Source: Embiotoca jacksoni
Taxonomy: Eukaryota; Chordata; Actinopteri; Embiotocidae
Direction: 5' to 3'
Assembly (NCBI GenBank): GCA_022577435.1
Contig: JAKOON010000012.1
Location: 3,337,912-3,401,911 of the forward strand
DNA length: 64,000 bases
Under the pieces are notes generated by a model that was not told where the DNA came from, did no database searches, and worked only from the letters and a program-made list of their open reading frames with translations. The translations under genes were made by a program, and so were the position numbers. Below, piece by piece: positions 12,001 to 24,348 of the stretch (its first letter is position 1; each line of letters begins with the position of its first letter).

Positions 12001-15000
12001 TTGTGAGCACTGCAGTGGTTTTCAAATGGGAAGAGACGTGACTAGCTGGCGGCGGTACATTTACTGCAAAAAGCCAAGAGATGATTTTACAGCTTTTGGG
12101 GTTTATTTTAATAAAGAAAACACCCTTTTTCTGATGATACTTTACTTGATACTTCTTGCAAAGCTTTGCAAATGAAAAGTTACTTATTTCAAGAGCCATA
12201 CACTATGCTATTGAACTAGATCAGTAGATTGATGGACAGTAACAATCTGGACTGTTTCCCTTAGACCTTTTCCAGAGAGAGTGGCTGAAGGTCTGAATAG
12301 AGAAAGTCTTGTGTGGAACGCCAACGGCTTAGATTCTCTCAAATGTGTGAATTCACCAAAATCACAATTGAACTGAGGCTAGACTACTTTCTTTCCTTTC
12401 CACAGCGGTGTGTTGGTACCAGGAGGATTTGGTGCGAGAGGGACAGAGGGCAAGATGCTGGCTATTGGCTGGGCGAGGAAACAGAATAAGCCGTTCCTGG
12501 GTAAGATGTGTTGTTATGTCAAGAGGGTTGGCCTTCTCCGTTATGACATATCATATTTATTATCTTTTATACCTGAAGAAAATCTGATGAGGACCATACA
12601 TAAAACATGTTCCCTCCTGTCTGTCTCTCAATTAGAGTGGAGTAATACTTTGGCATACAGCTCCGTGCCTTTAATACTCTGTCAATGTTTACTCTGTCAA
12701 TCATTCAAGTAATAACTACAGTATCTCTAAAAACTATTTGCTGCTTTGTACCTCATCATGTTTATTTATTTTTGCAAGGCTGAATCACAATGAAAGTAGT
12801 TCATTTTTGATACGGATTGGCAGGAAAATGAAAACAACATTAAAAATGGATATTAAAAAAAAAAAAGTATATAATTGATAGCAACATCTCAACCACAGCT
12901 CAGTATTTAGAAGTTGCATCATGATGTGGGAATGCAACAAACCCTCAAAGGTTTGTGGAAGCTACAGTAAGCTCCAAATTTATTTAACTTTTTTCCAGCA
13001 AATCATCAATTTAATATTTAATGCACCAAAGTACACACAATTAAAAAGAATGCTTTGGCAGGACTTGAAAAGTGCCGTTCAAAGAAGATCTCAATGCAGC
13101 TTGACATAATTGGAGCAATTATGCAAAGGCAAATGAGGGAACATTGTTGAGTTGAGGCTCAAAGTTGACGCGGAACCACTTTATCCGTAGACACGAGACC
13201 ATAATGTCTCCCACACGTGTCTCTACAAAATATAAATGTGAAGACCTGAATATACCTCTCCAGTCAGCATGTGTTTTATCTCTGTATATATTTTAGAACC
13301 ATTTGCAGAGGTTAGTTTTTACCTTAAACATTAAAGTTTCATTTCCTGCCGATCAGAAGAAAGAAAAAAAAAAAAAGAAGCTTAATTGCATCCACGAGCA
13401 ACATTCAAAGTTGTGTACGAATGTACAGAGAGGCGGCTGCGTAGGCGAGTGCGGTTGGCACCATGGAGGTCTTGTTCAGTCTATTAATGAGACCTTGCTA
13501 TACCTCTAATTATAAAAGAATCCTGCTGGTCTTGTTCTGTGCAGGGGTATGTCTGGGCATGCAGCTGGCGGTGTGCGAGTTTGCCCGTAACGTTCTTGGA
13601 TGGGAAGGTGAGTAATTGTGCAGTTCAGCGAGGGACATCGATAAGAAACATTTGATTCCTGTGGTTTCCAATTTAATAATGAACAAACTCCAGCCTTGTT
13701 GGGAAGTTTATCTGAGCTCAGATCCGTTTTGCTTCTTTTTCAGATGCCAACTCCACCGAATTTCATCCCGAATCCAAACACCCCGTGGTAGGTTATCTAT
13801 GTCTTTTTCATGCCCATCATGCGCACAATCACATTATACCAGCAGGGTGGTGTAACATCCAGTCGATCTTAACAGGTGATCGACATGCCAGAGCACAACC
13901 CGGGGCAGATGGGCGGGACTATGAGATTGGGGAAGAGGCGAACCATTTTCAAATCCAACACCAGTGTTCTGAGTATGTACCTTCCTGAATCAAATGAGGC
14001 TCTGTTGCCTTTTTTTTTTTTTTTTTTTTCTTTCTTTCCTCAAAACTACTATGTTTGTGATAACTGATGTTTTATTGTTACAGGAAAACTGTACGGAGAT
14101 GTGGAATATGTTGAAGAGAGGCACAGACACAGATTTGAGGTAGAGACCAAAACAAGGTTTTAAAGCTTTTAGTCTGAGACCACAAAACCTGAAAAATATT
14201 TGAATACAAACTTATATTTTCCAGGAGAAGAAAAATATATTCTACACTATCTTATTCGTGTTTCAGGGACTTCAGTTTCTTTTTCAACCTTTCTCTACTT
14301 TTTGTTGGGTCCAGACAAATTAAAAAAAATGTTCCTTGAAACTGAAACCTTAAATTTCATCACCACAATTAGGTGAATCCAGAGCTGAAGCACCACTTTG
14401 AAAAAAGGGGCCTTCAGTTTGTTGGCCAGGATGTGGAAGGAGAGCGAATGGAGGTCATTGAATTGGAGGGTGAGTGGAAAGCGTTATTGAAAACAAGAAA
14501 CCAGTTGCTGATATCCATAAATAAAACTCTTAAACATGCACAGGGGACAGCACGCTTAACTTCAAATTGTCTTATTTTTGGGCTGTATGAATATTAAAGC
14601 TGCACGCGTATTCTGGTCGGATGTATTCTCAAAGTACAAATGTAGCGACGGTCAAAACATTTGCTATCATCCACTCTTTGTGTTTACAGACCATAGTTAT
14701 TTTGTTGGAGTGCAGTTCCACCCGGAGTTCACCTCCAGACCCATCACACCTTCTCCTCCGTACTTTGGTCTCCTGCTGGCTGCTGTAGGAAAACTCCAGA
14801 GCTACCTGGCCAAAGGCTGTCGCCTCTCTCCACGGTAAACTCCCAGCACAGCAATGACTTCTCACCCAAAGGTGGAAGTTCAAATGAAACTGTGAAATGG
14901 AAATGGTCCAGTAGTTCCTCAGACATTAGTTTGTTCCCTTCTAACTTTCCACAATTCTGCCGACAGCTGAATGTTATTTCATTGTTTTATATCTTGCTGT

Positions 15001-15465
15001 TCTCCACACCGGCTGCAGTGGTCGCTGATTTGAAATCGGTTTTGAAAGTAGTTCTTTTTTTTTTCTTTTTTTTTCTGGGGGGCATTAAATCACATTTGAG
15101 TGACGTTTAAACCCTTTAACCGTCTCTGTAGTGGTATTTATGTTGACGTGTTAAAATGTAGATCTAACTTCTCTTTTAACATGAAATAGGACAGCTGTAG
15201 CGATAGCTTGGTACATTTTTAGTGGCGATCATTGCGCTTTTAAAATGAAATCAAAATGCCCGTGAGTATTAGAGTCGCAGTTCACAGCGACGCTATAATG
15301 TCACCGTTGTACCTGCTGTTATATTAAAACAATCCCTGCCAAGTGTGAGTGCTGCAATAGTCACTTTATGCATTTACCTCTCGTTTCAGGGACACTTACA
15401 GCGACCGCAGCGGTAGCAGCTCTCCAGACATGGAACTCTCCGAGCTGAAGTTCCCCTCTTTGTAG
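6069..15465 (+). CDS. ctps1: CTP synthase 1 (17 coding exons)
   Basis: CTP synthase makes CTP from UTP, ATP and glutamine in the cytosol, the last step of de novo pyrimidine nucleotide synthesis. Coding exons: 6069-6234, 6867-7037, 7335-7435, 8141-8257, 8476-8559, 8800-8880, 9356-9507, 9836-9968, 11759-11847, 12406-12500, 13545-13607, 13744-13787, 13876-13972, 14084-14139, 14373-14469, 14690-14834, 15390-15465. All junctions are GT-AG, phases match, and the total is 588 codons plus stop (human CTPS1 has 591). The N-terminal amidoligase domain has the P-loop GGVISGIGKG (residues 8-17). The C-terminal class I glutaminase has the nucleophile Cys399 in GVCLGMQ and His526/Glu528 in FHPEF, so it looks catalytically intact. 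The tail SDRSGSSSPD matches the phosphorylated C-terminus of CTPS1 rather than CTPS2. The start ATG lies 15 bases into exon 2 and opens the conserved MKYILVTGG. Whether this is the teleost a or b duplicate cannot be told from the sequence alone. Confidence 0.97.
10592..10826. repeat. 28-bp minisatellite in ctps1 intron
   Basis: About eight to nine near-identical tandem copies of a 28-bp unit (CAGCAGTTCTCTACAGCAGG then GCTCTCCC) lie in the intron between the exons ending at 9968 and starting at 11759. Degenerate flanking copies extend the array to roughly 10,547-10,945. The unit has no stop codon in any forward frame. Because 28 is not a multiple of three, each frame cycles through the three readings every 84 bases, giving long Ser/Gln/Leu-rich frames that are not genes. 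Confidence 0.9.
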
Positions 15466-16131
15466 TGGTGTTAGTTGTTGTGTTTGTGTCGAAGCCCGGG
15501 AAAAAAGTTGGGTCTGCCCTTGACTGACACCGCAAAACCAAAATTTGTATGAAGTTGTTTTTACACGTATTGGTTTAATCTGCTGTTAATAATGTACACT
15601 TTGAACACATTATGCCCTCGGTGAATGTAGAAAAGTAAAGGAATTATGTTGCTTTCGAGTCACCGCACTGAGCGAAAGGTGGAAAAAGGGTATTTATGGA
15701 GCGGCTGTAAGAAAACTAGATGCACAGAAAACGCGTGTTGACTAAAATCAAACGGAACGGGGCGAATGATGAATGCGAAATATATCGGCCTGTCGATGTG
15801 AAGTGAGTGCAGTGCCGTTTAAGAAAGGGTTGCTTCGGCAAAATTGCATGAATCAGTGACGGCGTAACGGTAAAAGTCCCAGCCTGCAATCAGCTTTGTA
15901 CTCGTTGCCGCCGTCCTGAAAATCAGTCCAACACAATACATGAAAACACTGGTAAGAAACCCGATGTCACAGTTGGCAATTTACAATGTCCATATTGTGC
16001 CTGTGTATCCTGTTATTGTTGCACTTACTCTGTTCAAAGGCTTGTTATTGTCTGCGTTACAGATTTATTATGTGTATTGGTTTTCAATCATCTTGCTCTG
16101 AAATGCGTTCACATCCAAGGGTGAGAATAAA
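15466..16131 (+). promoter_or_regulatory. ctps1: ctps1 3' UTR and poly(A) signal
   Basis: The sequence after the ctps1 stop codon has no further exon. A canonical AATAAA lies at 16126-16131, giving a 3' UTR of about 680 bases. Another AATAAA at about 16,614 could serve a longer form. Confidence 0.55.
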
Positions 16132-17480
16132 TTGGCCCACAAAGATTGTGACTGTAAAGTAAAATGTGATTATATTATAAAATATTCTGTTGTAATAACA
16201 TGAACGATTACATCAGTCAATCACCTTGACACGGGATTTTGCAAAGTTGTGCACTTTTGAGTGTTTTAAGTTTTCATGAATTAAAACATTAACTCACCAG
16301 TTGATTTTGCACACCTTTTTATATTTGAGGCCTTTTGCCACCAAACACAATTTTGTAGTCCATTATCCTTTAACGTCTATATCTGACCCAAAACATACTA
16401 AAATGAAATATGCTGATGCGCAGGCATCTGACAATCTGACCTTTTGAGTCAACTGTAGGAAATGGGAAATTAAGTTTGGCATTTTAAGACCGATAAAACG
16501 GCCAACTTCATTTTGAATGCACCAAACTTCCAAGTTACATTTACAGTCCTGGTTAGCTTGCATAATAACGCGTGTGCTGCCAACGTCATTATTTATCCGT
16601 TTGTGACCCAAATGAATAAAAAGGGCCTATTTTTTTTTATATATTTATGATGTTAAAATGCGCATATGAGGCCGTGGTTGTAATCACACCCCAACATCAA
16701 AATGCAGCAAAGAATCAACACACCGACTTGCGCAGGTGATCCAACGAGTCCATACAGATGACTCGGAAACAAAAATGAAATAACACTTTGAAACGGTATC
16801 GAGAAAAAAAAAAAATCAATTAAATTCAAGTCGTCTTGTGATAACCTGTTCTAATATAAATAGGATCTAAATGTGTGTTTAGAATTTTGATCATTTTCTG
16901 TTAATAATCGTAATTTTGAAGAGGTGCCCAAATGTTTACACTTGGGTCATAGATTTTGCCTTTAATAACTGGCACCGACGCTTGATTTTAAAATAGCAAT
17001 TATGTCATTACAAAATATCGGTCAGCAGACATGTAGTCATCAATACAAATGTAAGCATGTCAAAAAATAAACCTAACGTACCAACAAAGCTAGTGTAGAA
17101 AAATGAATCATATCCTGAGCTTTTCCCAGGAGATTCAAAGCTCCATTGTTATCAACTTCCCTTTTTTGGTGGACACTACGGACAGATCATAAATTAATAA
17201 AAGCTACGGCAAATTCTGTGGACGAAGGGTTGCAAACATTTACCCTCATTTTCTATGTTTGGTGTCAACAGGAAATGGCACAATTCCCCTTGATATGATT
17301 AAATACAACCACTACTTCCTTCCCCGCCTCCTCCTCCTCCCGGCTCTCATCTACTCTCCCCCCATCTGGCCCTCCCTCTGTTCCTGTGCTCCCGCCCCTC
17401 CTTTTGTCAAGTATCAACAGGCAAACTTTAAAAGTCCACACCCGTGCCACTCATGCACATGCTCACAGTTGCGGTTCGAG
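16132..17480. other. Intergenic DNA between ctps1 and rab42
   Basis: This stretch is AT-rich and has no recognisable exon or repeat family. From about 17,310 to 17,400 there is a CT-rich tract (CCTCCTCCTCC) just upstream of the inferred rab42 leader, so it may be part of that promoter. Confidence 0.55.
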
Positions 17481-17499
17481 ACCAGCTGATCAGATGAGA

Positions 17500-17743
17500 A
17501 CTGTTGCGACACTGGGATCTACTTTTTAGGGCAGATTTTTCTCCATATACCTGCTTTTGTGGAAGATTTGATGAGGCACCATGGGAATGTGACCGAGAGA
17601 CCTGTGCTGCAGTAGATCAGATGCCTGGAGGGTTTGGGATGGCGGTGAACACGGACTGCTCCGCTGATTGTGAGATTTAACAAGGAGTGGCTGCTTGTTG
17701 GTTTCTCAACATTTTAAGCATCAGAGGCAGGGAACCAAACGGT
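17500..17743 (+). promoter_or_regulatory. rab42: Probable rab42 5' non-coding exon
   Basis: A strong donor (GGTG|GTGAGT after 17743) and a clear acceptor (TTCTCACAG, ending 17978) just before the rab42 start codon imply a spliced leader. The upstream edge of the exon is not defined by sequence. It contains short ATG triplets with no long frame. This is inference from splice signals only. Confidence 0.5.
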
Positions 17744-17987
17744 GGTGAGTTTGTGTGGGATTGCTGGTCTCTTTCATTCTTCCCAGTCTCAAGGAATCCA
17801 TCTGGTGCGCTTACTATTTTCCTCTTTAAAGAACCTTACCTAATCTTACTGACATCCTAATTACTGTTTCTGCCTCATCTTTATTGTTTTTTTTGTTGTT
17901 GTCCCTCCCAGAACTTCTATTTGTATATTTACATCTCCAGAAGCTGCCTTCCCTGTTTTAACTTCTCTTTTCTCACAGATAGTTACA

Positions 17988-19591
17988 ATGGATCTCACTT
18001 TGTGGCAGTACCAGTTCAGGATCATAATGCTGGGGGACTCCACCGTGGGCAAGTCCTCCCTGCTGAGGCGTTACACTGAGGACTCGTTCCTGGAGTCCAT
18101 CAACCAGACAGTCGGTGTAGACTTCTATGTTCACTTCCTGGAGGTGGAACCAGGTGTTCGGGTCAAGCTGCAGTTCTGGGACACAGCCGGGCAGGAGAGG
18201 TTCAGGTGAGGATGACCTGACAGGCTGTCCTGCTGCCTCCCATAGTAACACCTGTCCAAAAAAAAAAAAAAAAATCACACTTCTAATCCTTGGATTCTTT
18301 GCACTGTTATATGTCCTAATATATCAAACCTGCACAGGACTTCTCAGTGCGTTAGGCCTTGTGCTGCAGTTCTCTGCCTCTTTGTTTAGGACAGTAAAAC
18401 GTGTCATGAAAACACCGTCCAGGTGGTGAATACGAAGGACGCTTTCACCGTGCATGCAAATACACTCTCTAAATAAACTACCACCGGTTATTCCATTAAC
18501 ATCAGAGCTGTATTTGCGTTCAGCTATGACTGTGTATCCACCCTGTCACCCTCGTAAGATTAGTGCGCACGTGTACAGAAACGCTGTGAGCGTAATCCTA
18601 TAGGCAGATATTTGAAAAGGCATTATTTTCCATGCTCAGCATATTTAATGAAAGAGCCAGGAGTAGCATGTTTCAGTCTGTCCTCCAGTTGAGTGAACTG
18701 TAGCAAATTGCAAACTGCGCCTATTTGTTTTCACCTCCACGCTGCATCGTATCTGTAATCCCTCGAGTCAGCAAAAAGCTCGGCCAAATTGGGTTTGTTT
18801 TCAATAAGGAGTGCTCTAATGAAGAAGGACTGTTTTACATACAGTTGGCAGAGAGGACCGTTTACTCAGCCTTTGAACTTTAATTGACTCATCGGTGAAC
18901 GACGTGCCCGTCGACAGCTTCATGATTAGGGTGAGAAAAATCACGATGGTTGTCAATTTCTAACAAAGGACAGATTCTTTGTCAATCTGCTTATCTTAAA
19001 GAGCTCAACTCAAACACTGCAGCTATTATTACTCACTGAGGAAATAAGTTGGCGGCAAAATCGCACCACTGCTCTCTCCTTCTATCTTACTTTGTTCTCC
19101 CCCCCCCCCCCCTCCCCCCTCACCTCACTTCTTTCCTCAGGTCAGTGACCCGTTCTTATTACCGCAACTCGGTCGGAGGCATGCTGGTGTTCGACATGAC
19201 CAACCGAGCCTCCTTTGACCACATCAGGGAGTGGCACGCCGAGGTGTGCGAGTGGCTGCAACCGCACAAGGTTCTGTTCATCCTGGTGGGTCAGAAGAGT
19301 GACCGGGACGCTCACTCGGAGAGGGTGGTGAGCCGGGAAGAGGCTGAGAAGCTGGCTGGACAGCTGGGGATGGCCTACGTGGAGGCCTCTGCAAAGACGG
19401 GCCAAAATGTGAGGGAGGCCTTCGAGCTGCTCACTCGGTGGGTCTATCAGGGCCTGTTGACTGGTGAGGTAGCGCTGCAAGAGGGCTGGGACGGAGTGAG
19501 GTGTGCGCTCCCGCAGACGCTGCGGTTGCAGAGAGCCAGCATTTATCAGCCCTGCACAGCTCCCCAAAACAGCAAGAAGTGCTGTGATTGA
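17988..19591 (+). CDS. rab42: Rab GTPase of the Rab39/Rab42 group, likely rab42
   Basis: Small Ras-like GTPase, a membrane-traffic switch attached to membranes by C-terminal prenylation. Two coding exons, 17988-18205 and 19141-19591, join in phase 2 to give 222 residues, a normal Rab length. Visible motifs: P-loop GDSTVGKS (16-23), switch I Thr41 in QTVGVDF, switch II WDTAGQE (64-70) with catalytic Gln69, G4 as QKSD (124-127), G5 SAK (156-158). The chain ends KKCCD, a double cysteine suited to geranylgeranylation. YQFR near the N-terminus, RSYYRNSVGG and a C-terminal EGW.GV block are shared by Rab39 and Rab42. I chose rab42 because the gene is convergent with taf12, as RAB42 is in human. Rab39 remains the alternative. 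The G4 position is Gln where most Rabs have Asn; Rab39/42 members also deviate here (His). The antisense open frames over both exons are shadows. Confidence 0.9.
18206..19140. other. rab42 intron
   Basis: The single coding intron is 935 bases, from donor GTGAGG to an acceptor preceded by a C-rich pyrimidine tract (about 19,090-19,120). Nothing else is recognisable inside it apart from a poly(A) run at about 18,257. Confidence 0.8.
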
Positions 19592-19794
19592 ACTGTGAAG
19601 TGGCAATGGTCACTCGTGCAGAACCAGAGCTGTCCGGCAGGAAACTGGATTTGTGGAGTTTAACTGTAAATGTCTGACCATCAGGAAATTGACTGTAAAT
19701 GCATTTTTGCTGTAAAGATACGGCCTTGACTATTTGGTTAATGTTAGAGACTGATCATTTTGTGACTGTACAATACTTTAACATTCCTAACGTG

Positions 19795-19800
19795 AATAAA
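19795..19800 (+). promoter_or_regulatory. rab42: rab42 poly(A) signal
   Basis: A canonical AATAAA about 205 bases after the rab42 stop codon runs into a poly(A) stretch. It is the first good signal downstream of the gene. Confidence 0.6.
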
Positions 19801-21940
19801 AAAAAAATGAAATTCAGGGCTAAACAGAACGGTTTTGAGCAATTGATATTTGACTTGATTCCTCCTCGTTAGTCCTAACTTTCCTCTTTCCTTCCACCAG
19901 CAGGATGACATTTGTGTTTTAGAGGGAAATTTCTTGACTACTGTAGTATCGATTATTGTTTAATGTGCTTCTGATGACTTTGCTGCTCCGAATCTAATTC
20001 CACAATCAGATCAAAATTTCAGTTTGCTCACTTCTGGTTTGATGATGAGATTCCTGCCAAAATAACACTGAAAACATAGGTGTTTGTTTTGGTTTTTTTT
20101 GCTTAAACAGTGCCTCACAAATTACAGCTTCACAAAACTGCAAGTGATGGTGCAGACTTTTAATAGCAAAATGTATAGATTTTTGTAGTTATAAGACACA
20201 TGACTTTGTTCTCTTTTTTTTGGGGGGGGGGGCCACAACATATCAGACTAATGGACCCATGAGGTAACTACTTACCTCCGTTGAGTCGGGGCCGGGGTTG
20301 TAGCTGTGACATCCAGTTTATGCTTTTTCCTCTATCGGTCCAATAGGTGCTAAAGATGCGATTGTCACAACCGTATTCAATCTAAAAGCTGGGGATGGTA
20401 TCATCTATAGTATCGATTTTTGTACTTTAAAATGTGCACAGTGCAAAATTGGCTCCTAAACCCGGAGGTCAGGACAAGATATCTGAGAGACAATTAAAGG
20501 AGTGAGACTTGTTCTTGGGAAGTACTTTGTATTTTTTTTTATCTCATTAGGGGAGCCAACAAATTCATTCTTGGTCTACCTGCTTACAGCTTATGTCCAC
20601 ACCACGCTCGTAATTTATAATGAGGGATCGCAAGTAGACCGACTTATTTTAAGGGGGTTGCAAGTAAAAGAAGGTGGGAGCTTCTGCACTACAAGGTTGT
20701 TGTTTTTTCCCCCCTCAAGAGTCTGTTTCAGAACATAATCCTGTGATTCTTGTCTGTGTTGCTCGTTCTGCCTGTAACAATTAGGGAGACCGAGTCCGTT
20801 GGTGTTAGAAATATCACCATAGGTCTTCATTTTAAGCCGGAGTCGTTGTTCAGAAAAAGGCTTTGTCGCATCACCAGTAATTGCACATCTCATCAGTGAG
20901 TGGTTTTCAGGTGCACTTGAAATTAATTAAATCAAATCTCTCGGGGTGCCTTTGGATATTGTTCCCTCGAAATGTTTTGAGAGGTTTCCATTGCAATTAT
21001 CTTTCATCTGGCTGATGAACAGTCTTCGGTGTTTCTGCAACAAGTAATGTAGTTTCTAACGGAGTAAATTAGTTTCGCTACGAGACGTAACAGGTTGTTA
21101 ACTGCTGTTTCTGTCCTCAGTCCTCCGCAAGCTTGCAGCAAGCCAACTCATTTCATTCATAGATTTGTAACCGTTTTGCCTTTTAACTGAGACTTAATTC
21201 ATGTATTGTACATGAGTGTGAATTTCTAAATCTACTGGGAATTTCAGTTATAAATTTGAAGGGCCACTTTCCATCACGAAGAGGAAATTGCTGTTATATA
21301 ACCAGCAATAGCTAACATTTTTCTTTGAGGACACTTGCAATGTCAAACCATTTCTGATTAGCTTAAATATAGCCATTTTCTTTGTACTAAGAAGCATTTG
21401 CTAACTAATGTCAGGGGATATACAAGCCATACTCCAACATCTCTCCTTGTTTGATCATATCAGTCATTTATTTTTATTTTTTTTTTAAATCCAACACTGG
21501 AAAGTCAGCACCAAGAGAACAATTCTTCTATTATTATTTTTATGTAATTTGCCAAATAGACAAAAGTAAAAATACAATTTAAAAAGATAGTTGAAATAAA
21601 ATGTGTTGCTGTAATAAAACTACAGTAATAGTAACAATACACAACAGCACGTATATGTCTAAAAACAAAGGCAAAGAAATTTGTGTATTTGCAGCCATCA
21701 TTTGAAGTTGGAATTTGGTATCATAAACCTATTAACTAATGACATAATCAAGGGCATTGTATGAGTAGAGTGGGTAAACAGGGGAGTCATAATCTCTCAC
21801 ATACTCTCGACTTGTATGATTACATCTTATTAGCAAGATAAAGGTGGCAGATGAGTCAGTAACAGTCACATCCAAATGCTCAGGAGTTTCAAAAGGCGTA
21901 CCACATACAGCAAAGGTCCCAATCCCATAGAAGTATTCCA
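19801..21940. other. Intergenic DNA between convergent rab42 and taf12
   Basis: No gene is seen. There is a G-run (about 20,221-20,231) and a short stretch at 20,385-20,425 with TATCGAT-like motifs reminiscent of fish hAT-type MITEs, too short to assign. The DNA becomes strongly AT-rich from 21,450. Confidence 0.55.
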
Positions 21941-21947
21941 GTAAATG

Positions 21948-21953
21948 TTTATT
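21948..21953 (-). promoter_or_regulatory. taf12: Candidate taf12 poly(A) signal
   Basis: TTTATT on the + strand reads AATAAA on the taf12 strand, about 260 bases past the taf12 stop codon. Other AATAAA-like sites lie further out near 21,465, so the true 3' end is uncertain. Confidence 0.4.
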
Positions 21954-22214
21954 GACAAAAATGCAATGGAGTTCTGCCAGACTTAGCTTAACGGCCACAA
22001 AATCAGAATCAAACAGACCATTATTGTGCCAAGATTCTGGCAAAACACTCAAAAGTTAGGGAGACATGACAATGAAACACTATTTGATGTCAAAAAGAAA
22101 AAGAAAAAAAAATAATACCCCCACCATCACCACCTCTTCTTCATTAGTCAAAAAAAAAAAGGTTGAAAAGGATAAAAAGAAAATACACAGAGTGGGTACA
22201 ACATGTTAGTCTTG

Positions 22215-24071
22215 CTACTTTTTGGTTGTCTTGCGGATCAGTGCCATTCTCTGCAACAAACAAATGCACACAGTTAGGACCAGCGTAGGTTTATCACAAC
22301 ACAAAACGGTATTGACAAATACGAGTTTGTCATTTAGCAGTTTGACAAGTTTCTCCGCTGGTACTGGTGTATGTACCAGTAATATTTTAACATGTGTAGC
22401 AGAAACAAAGCCTTTTATTGTTCACCTGTTTGTGAGCCTCTGTGGTGCAAGCCTTCTTGAACGGCCGGATCTCATCTGAGCCATAACCAGGAATCCACAT
22501 GTTCCACTGGCGCTCTGAGAAAAGCAATGCACAATGCCGGTGGGACACAGGCTGTAACTAACTCAGGACGTCCAACACACGTTTGGCCACATGAACGCAA
22601 CAGTCACATCAGCCGCGAAGGCAATCATTTCCTTGCAAGTAACTGAGTCTATCAGGAAAATGTCACACTCCAAAGATATCATTTCCATCTCGTTTACAAA
22701 AATACGTTTCAAGGCTGTAAAGTAAATCGTTTAAACTTCTGAGTTCTGTCTCGGCATGCTTCAAACCGAACACGGCAAAGCAGCGGAGATGACAGTTTAC
22801 CTGCCAGTAATCTGAAACCGTCTCCACATTTGTAATGAAGCTCTTTCATTTTCCGAATCCTGTTTGCCGTCATTCAAGATGAATAGAAGACTTGTCTGTT
22901 CGACATTGTTGTGAAATTTTAAAAGAACCAATACCCCTAATGGTCACAAATGTTCTGCTAAATGAACCAAATGTTTGATAAATAACCTTTTCAATTCACA
23001 GAACAAAACTCCCACATAAATATCCAATTATGGCCTAAAGGGGTATAATTATAACATGAAGAAATTAAACTCGCACATCCAATTCTTACAATAAATGTAG
23101 CCGATATCATTTCTGTCGACAGATGTCACTCAATAAAACACAAAAATAAAAAAATAAACCCACCCTATAAATATTAAATGACACAATTCTGCGAGAGAAA
23201 AAAAAAGAAGTAACTTACCTAGATGTAACTGAACATCCTTCACCTCCAATGTGTTGGACTTGCGATGGCGTGCCAATTGACAAGCCGCTGTCACTACACT
23301 TTCTATAAAGTCATCTGCAATCTGGAGCAGCATCTGAAAAGAGACAGGCATTTTGAAAATCCTAAATGGTTTTCAATTTTTTTAAAAAAGCAACACTCGC
23401 TGGCTAAAAAAACCCCCGAATATTTTCAGCTGCATTTATCATGTAGTCAAGCTTTCAACAGAATAGGACTTCCAAATGGATGTGGCAGAAAGCTTTTGCG
23501 CAACATGAAATTTCAAAGGAAAAATTCCACTGCTGCTTGTGCTTTTTTTTTATACTCTTAAAAAAAACAAAAACAATCTCAATTAAAACCAGCGACAGAC
23601 CTCCTCAACATCTTCATCCAGCTGCTCATTTGGGTCAATCTCTCTCACCAGGTCCTGCAGCTTCTTTTTACTGAGCACCTAGAAATACAGCACACGTATC
23701 CATCCATTCAGTTACAAAGCTCGCCAGTGGACAGATGTTGTACGGCAGCTATGAGTGCAAAGATGAAAGCAAGACACTTTTATTCACATTTAGGGTTCAT
23801 CAATTGGACAACGAGATAATAAATGGAGAAATAAAACCTTTAAGCCAAATATAACGGCTCCAAACTTTGTCTTTTCCAGGCACCGAGCTGGAGGGAAAAT
23901 ATACAGACGCTGAAGCGGCAACTCAGCCCGACAGCAGCGTTTTTGAGTACAGTGGGGGGAAAAAAAAAAAAAAAAAAAGAAATATGAACTAACCTGAGAC
24001 CCCTCCGGACTACTTCTGCCCGCGGGGCCCGGGGGCAGACCTTTCACTACTGTTGTGGTGCTGTTTGCCAT
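22215..24071 (-). CDS. taf12: TAF12, TFIID/SAGA histone-fold subunit (5 coding exons)
   Basis: TAF12 is an H2B-like histone-fold protein that pairs with TAF4 in TFIID and with ADA1 in SAGA, in the nucleus. Coding exons on the minus strand: 24071-23994, 23678-23601, 23333-23219, 22514-22426, 22250-22215, total 396 bases = 131 residues plus stop, all GT-AG with matching phases. The first 26 residues are a Ser/Pro/Gly-rich leader starting MANSTTTVVK. The histone fold begins with LSKKKLQDLVREIDP and continues through LLQIADDFIESVV and ARHRKSNTLEVKDV. The C-terminal part has ERQWNMWIPGYG and ends IRKTTKK. The 131-residue length equals the shorter human TAF12 form (TAFII15). The roughly 30-residue N-terminal extension of the longer human form was not found upstream. 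No key residue is missing. Confidence 0.97.
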
Positions 24072-24252
24072 GCTGGTGGCCACACAGGAAGGGGAGAGGG
24101 GGGGGGGGGAAGGTAGAGAGACTCTGGAGTTTCACAGGGGGGGGGGACAAAACTAATGTGGCCCTTCTGTGCCTGTTATGAGCACTGAGCAACAGTTCAA
24201 GCCAGGACACAGAAGTGATGGATTATCTTTCCACAGGGAGCGCGACCGTAAA
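24072..24252 (-). promoter_or_regulatory. taf12: taf12 5' UTR part of first coding exon
   Basis: On the minus strand a good acceptor (TTTTCCCCCAG) ends at 24253, so this exon runs from 24252 to the donor at 23993, with the start codon at 24071-24069. The leader includes two C-runs (G-runs on the + strand at about 24,099 and 24,139). Confidence 0.55.
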
Positions 24253-24314
24253 CCTGGGGGAAAACGGACAGAAATGATTGTTAATACAGAAATGACAATT
24301 GAACATCAACAGAG

Positions 24315-24348
<34 letters not shown>

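Noticed and set aside
19142..19606. 154-codon frame antisense to rab42 exon 2
   Set aside because: Shadow of a GC-rich coding exon on the opposite strand.
20385..20430. Short MITE-like stretch with TATCATC and TATCGAT motifs
   Set aside because: Too short and without inverted ends to assign to a family.
21732..22052. 106-codon minus-strand frame in the taf12 3' UTR
   Set aside because: It has no ATG at its head (the first codon is TTG) and no recognisable product.
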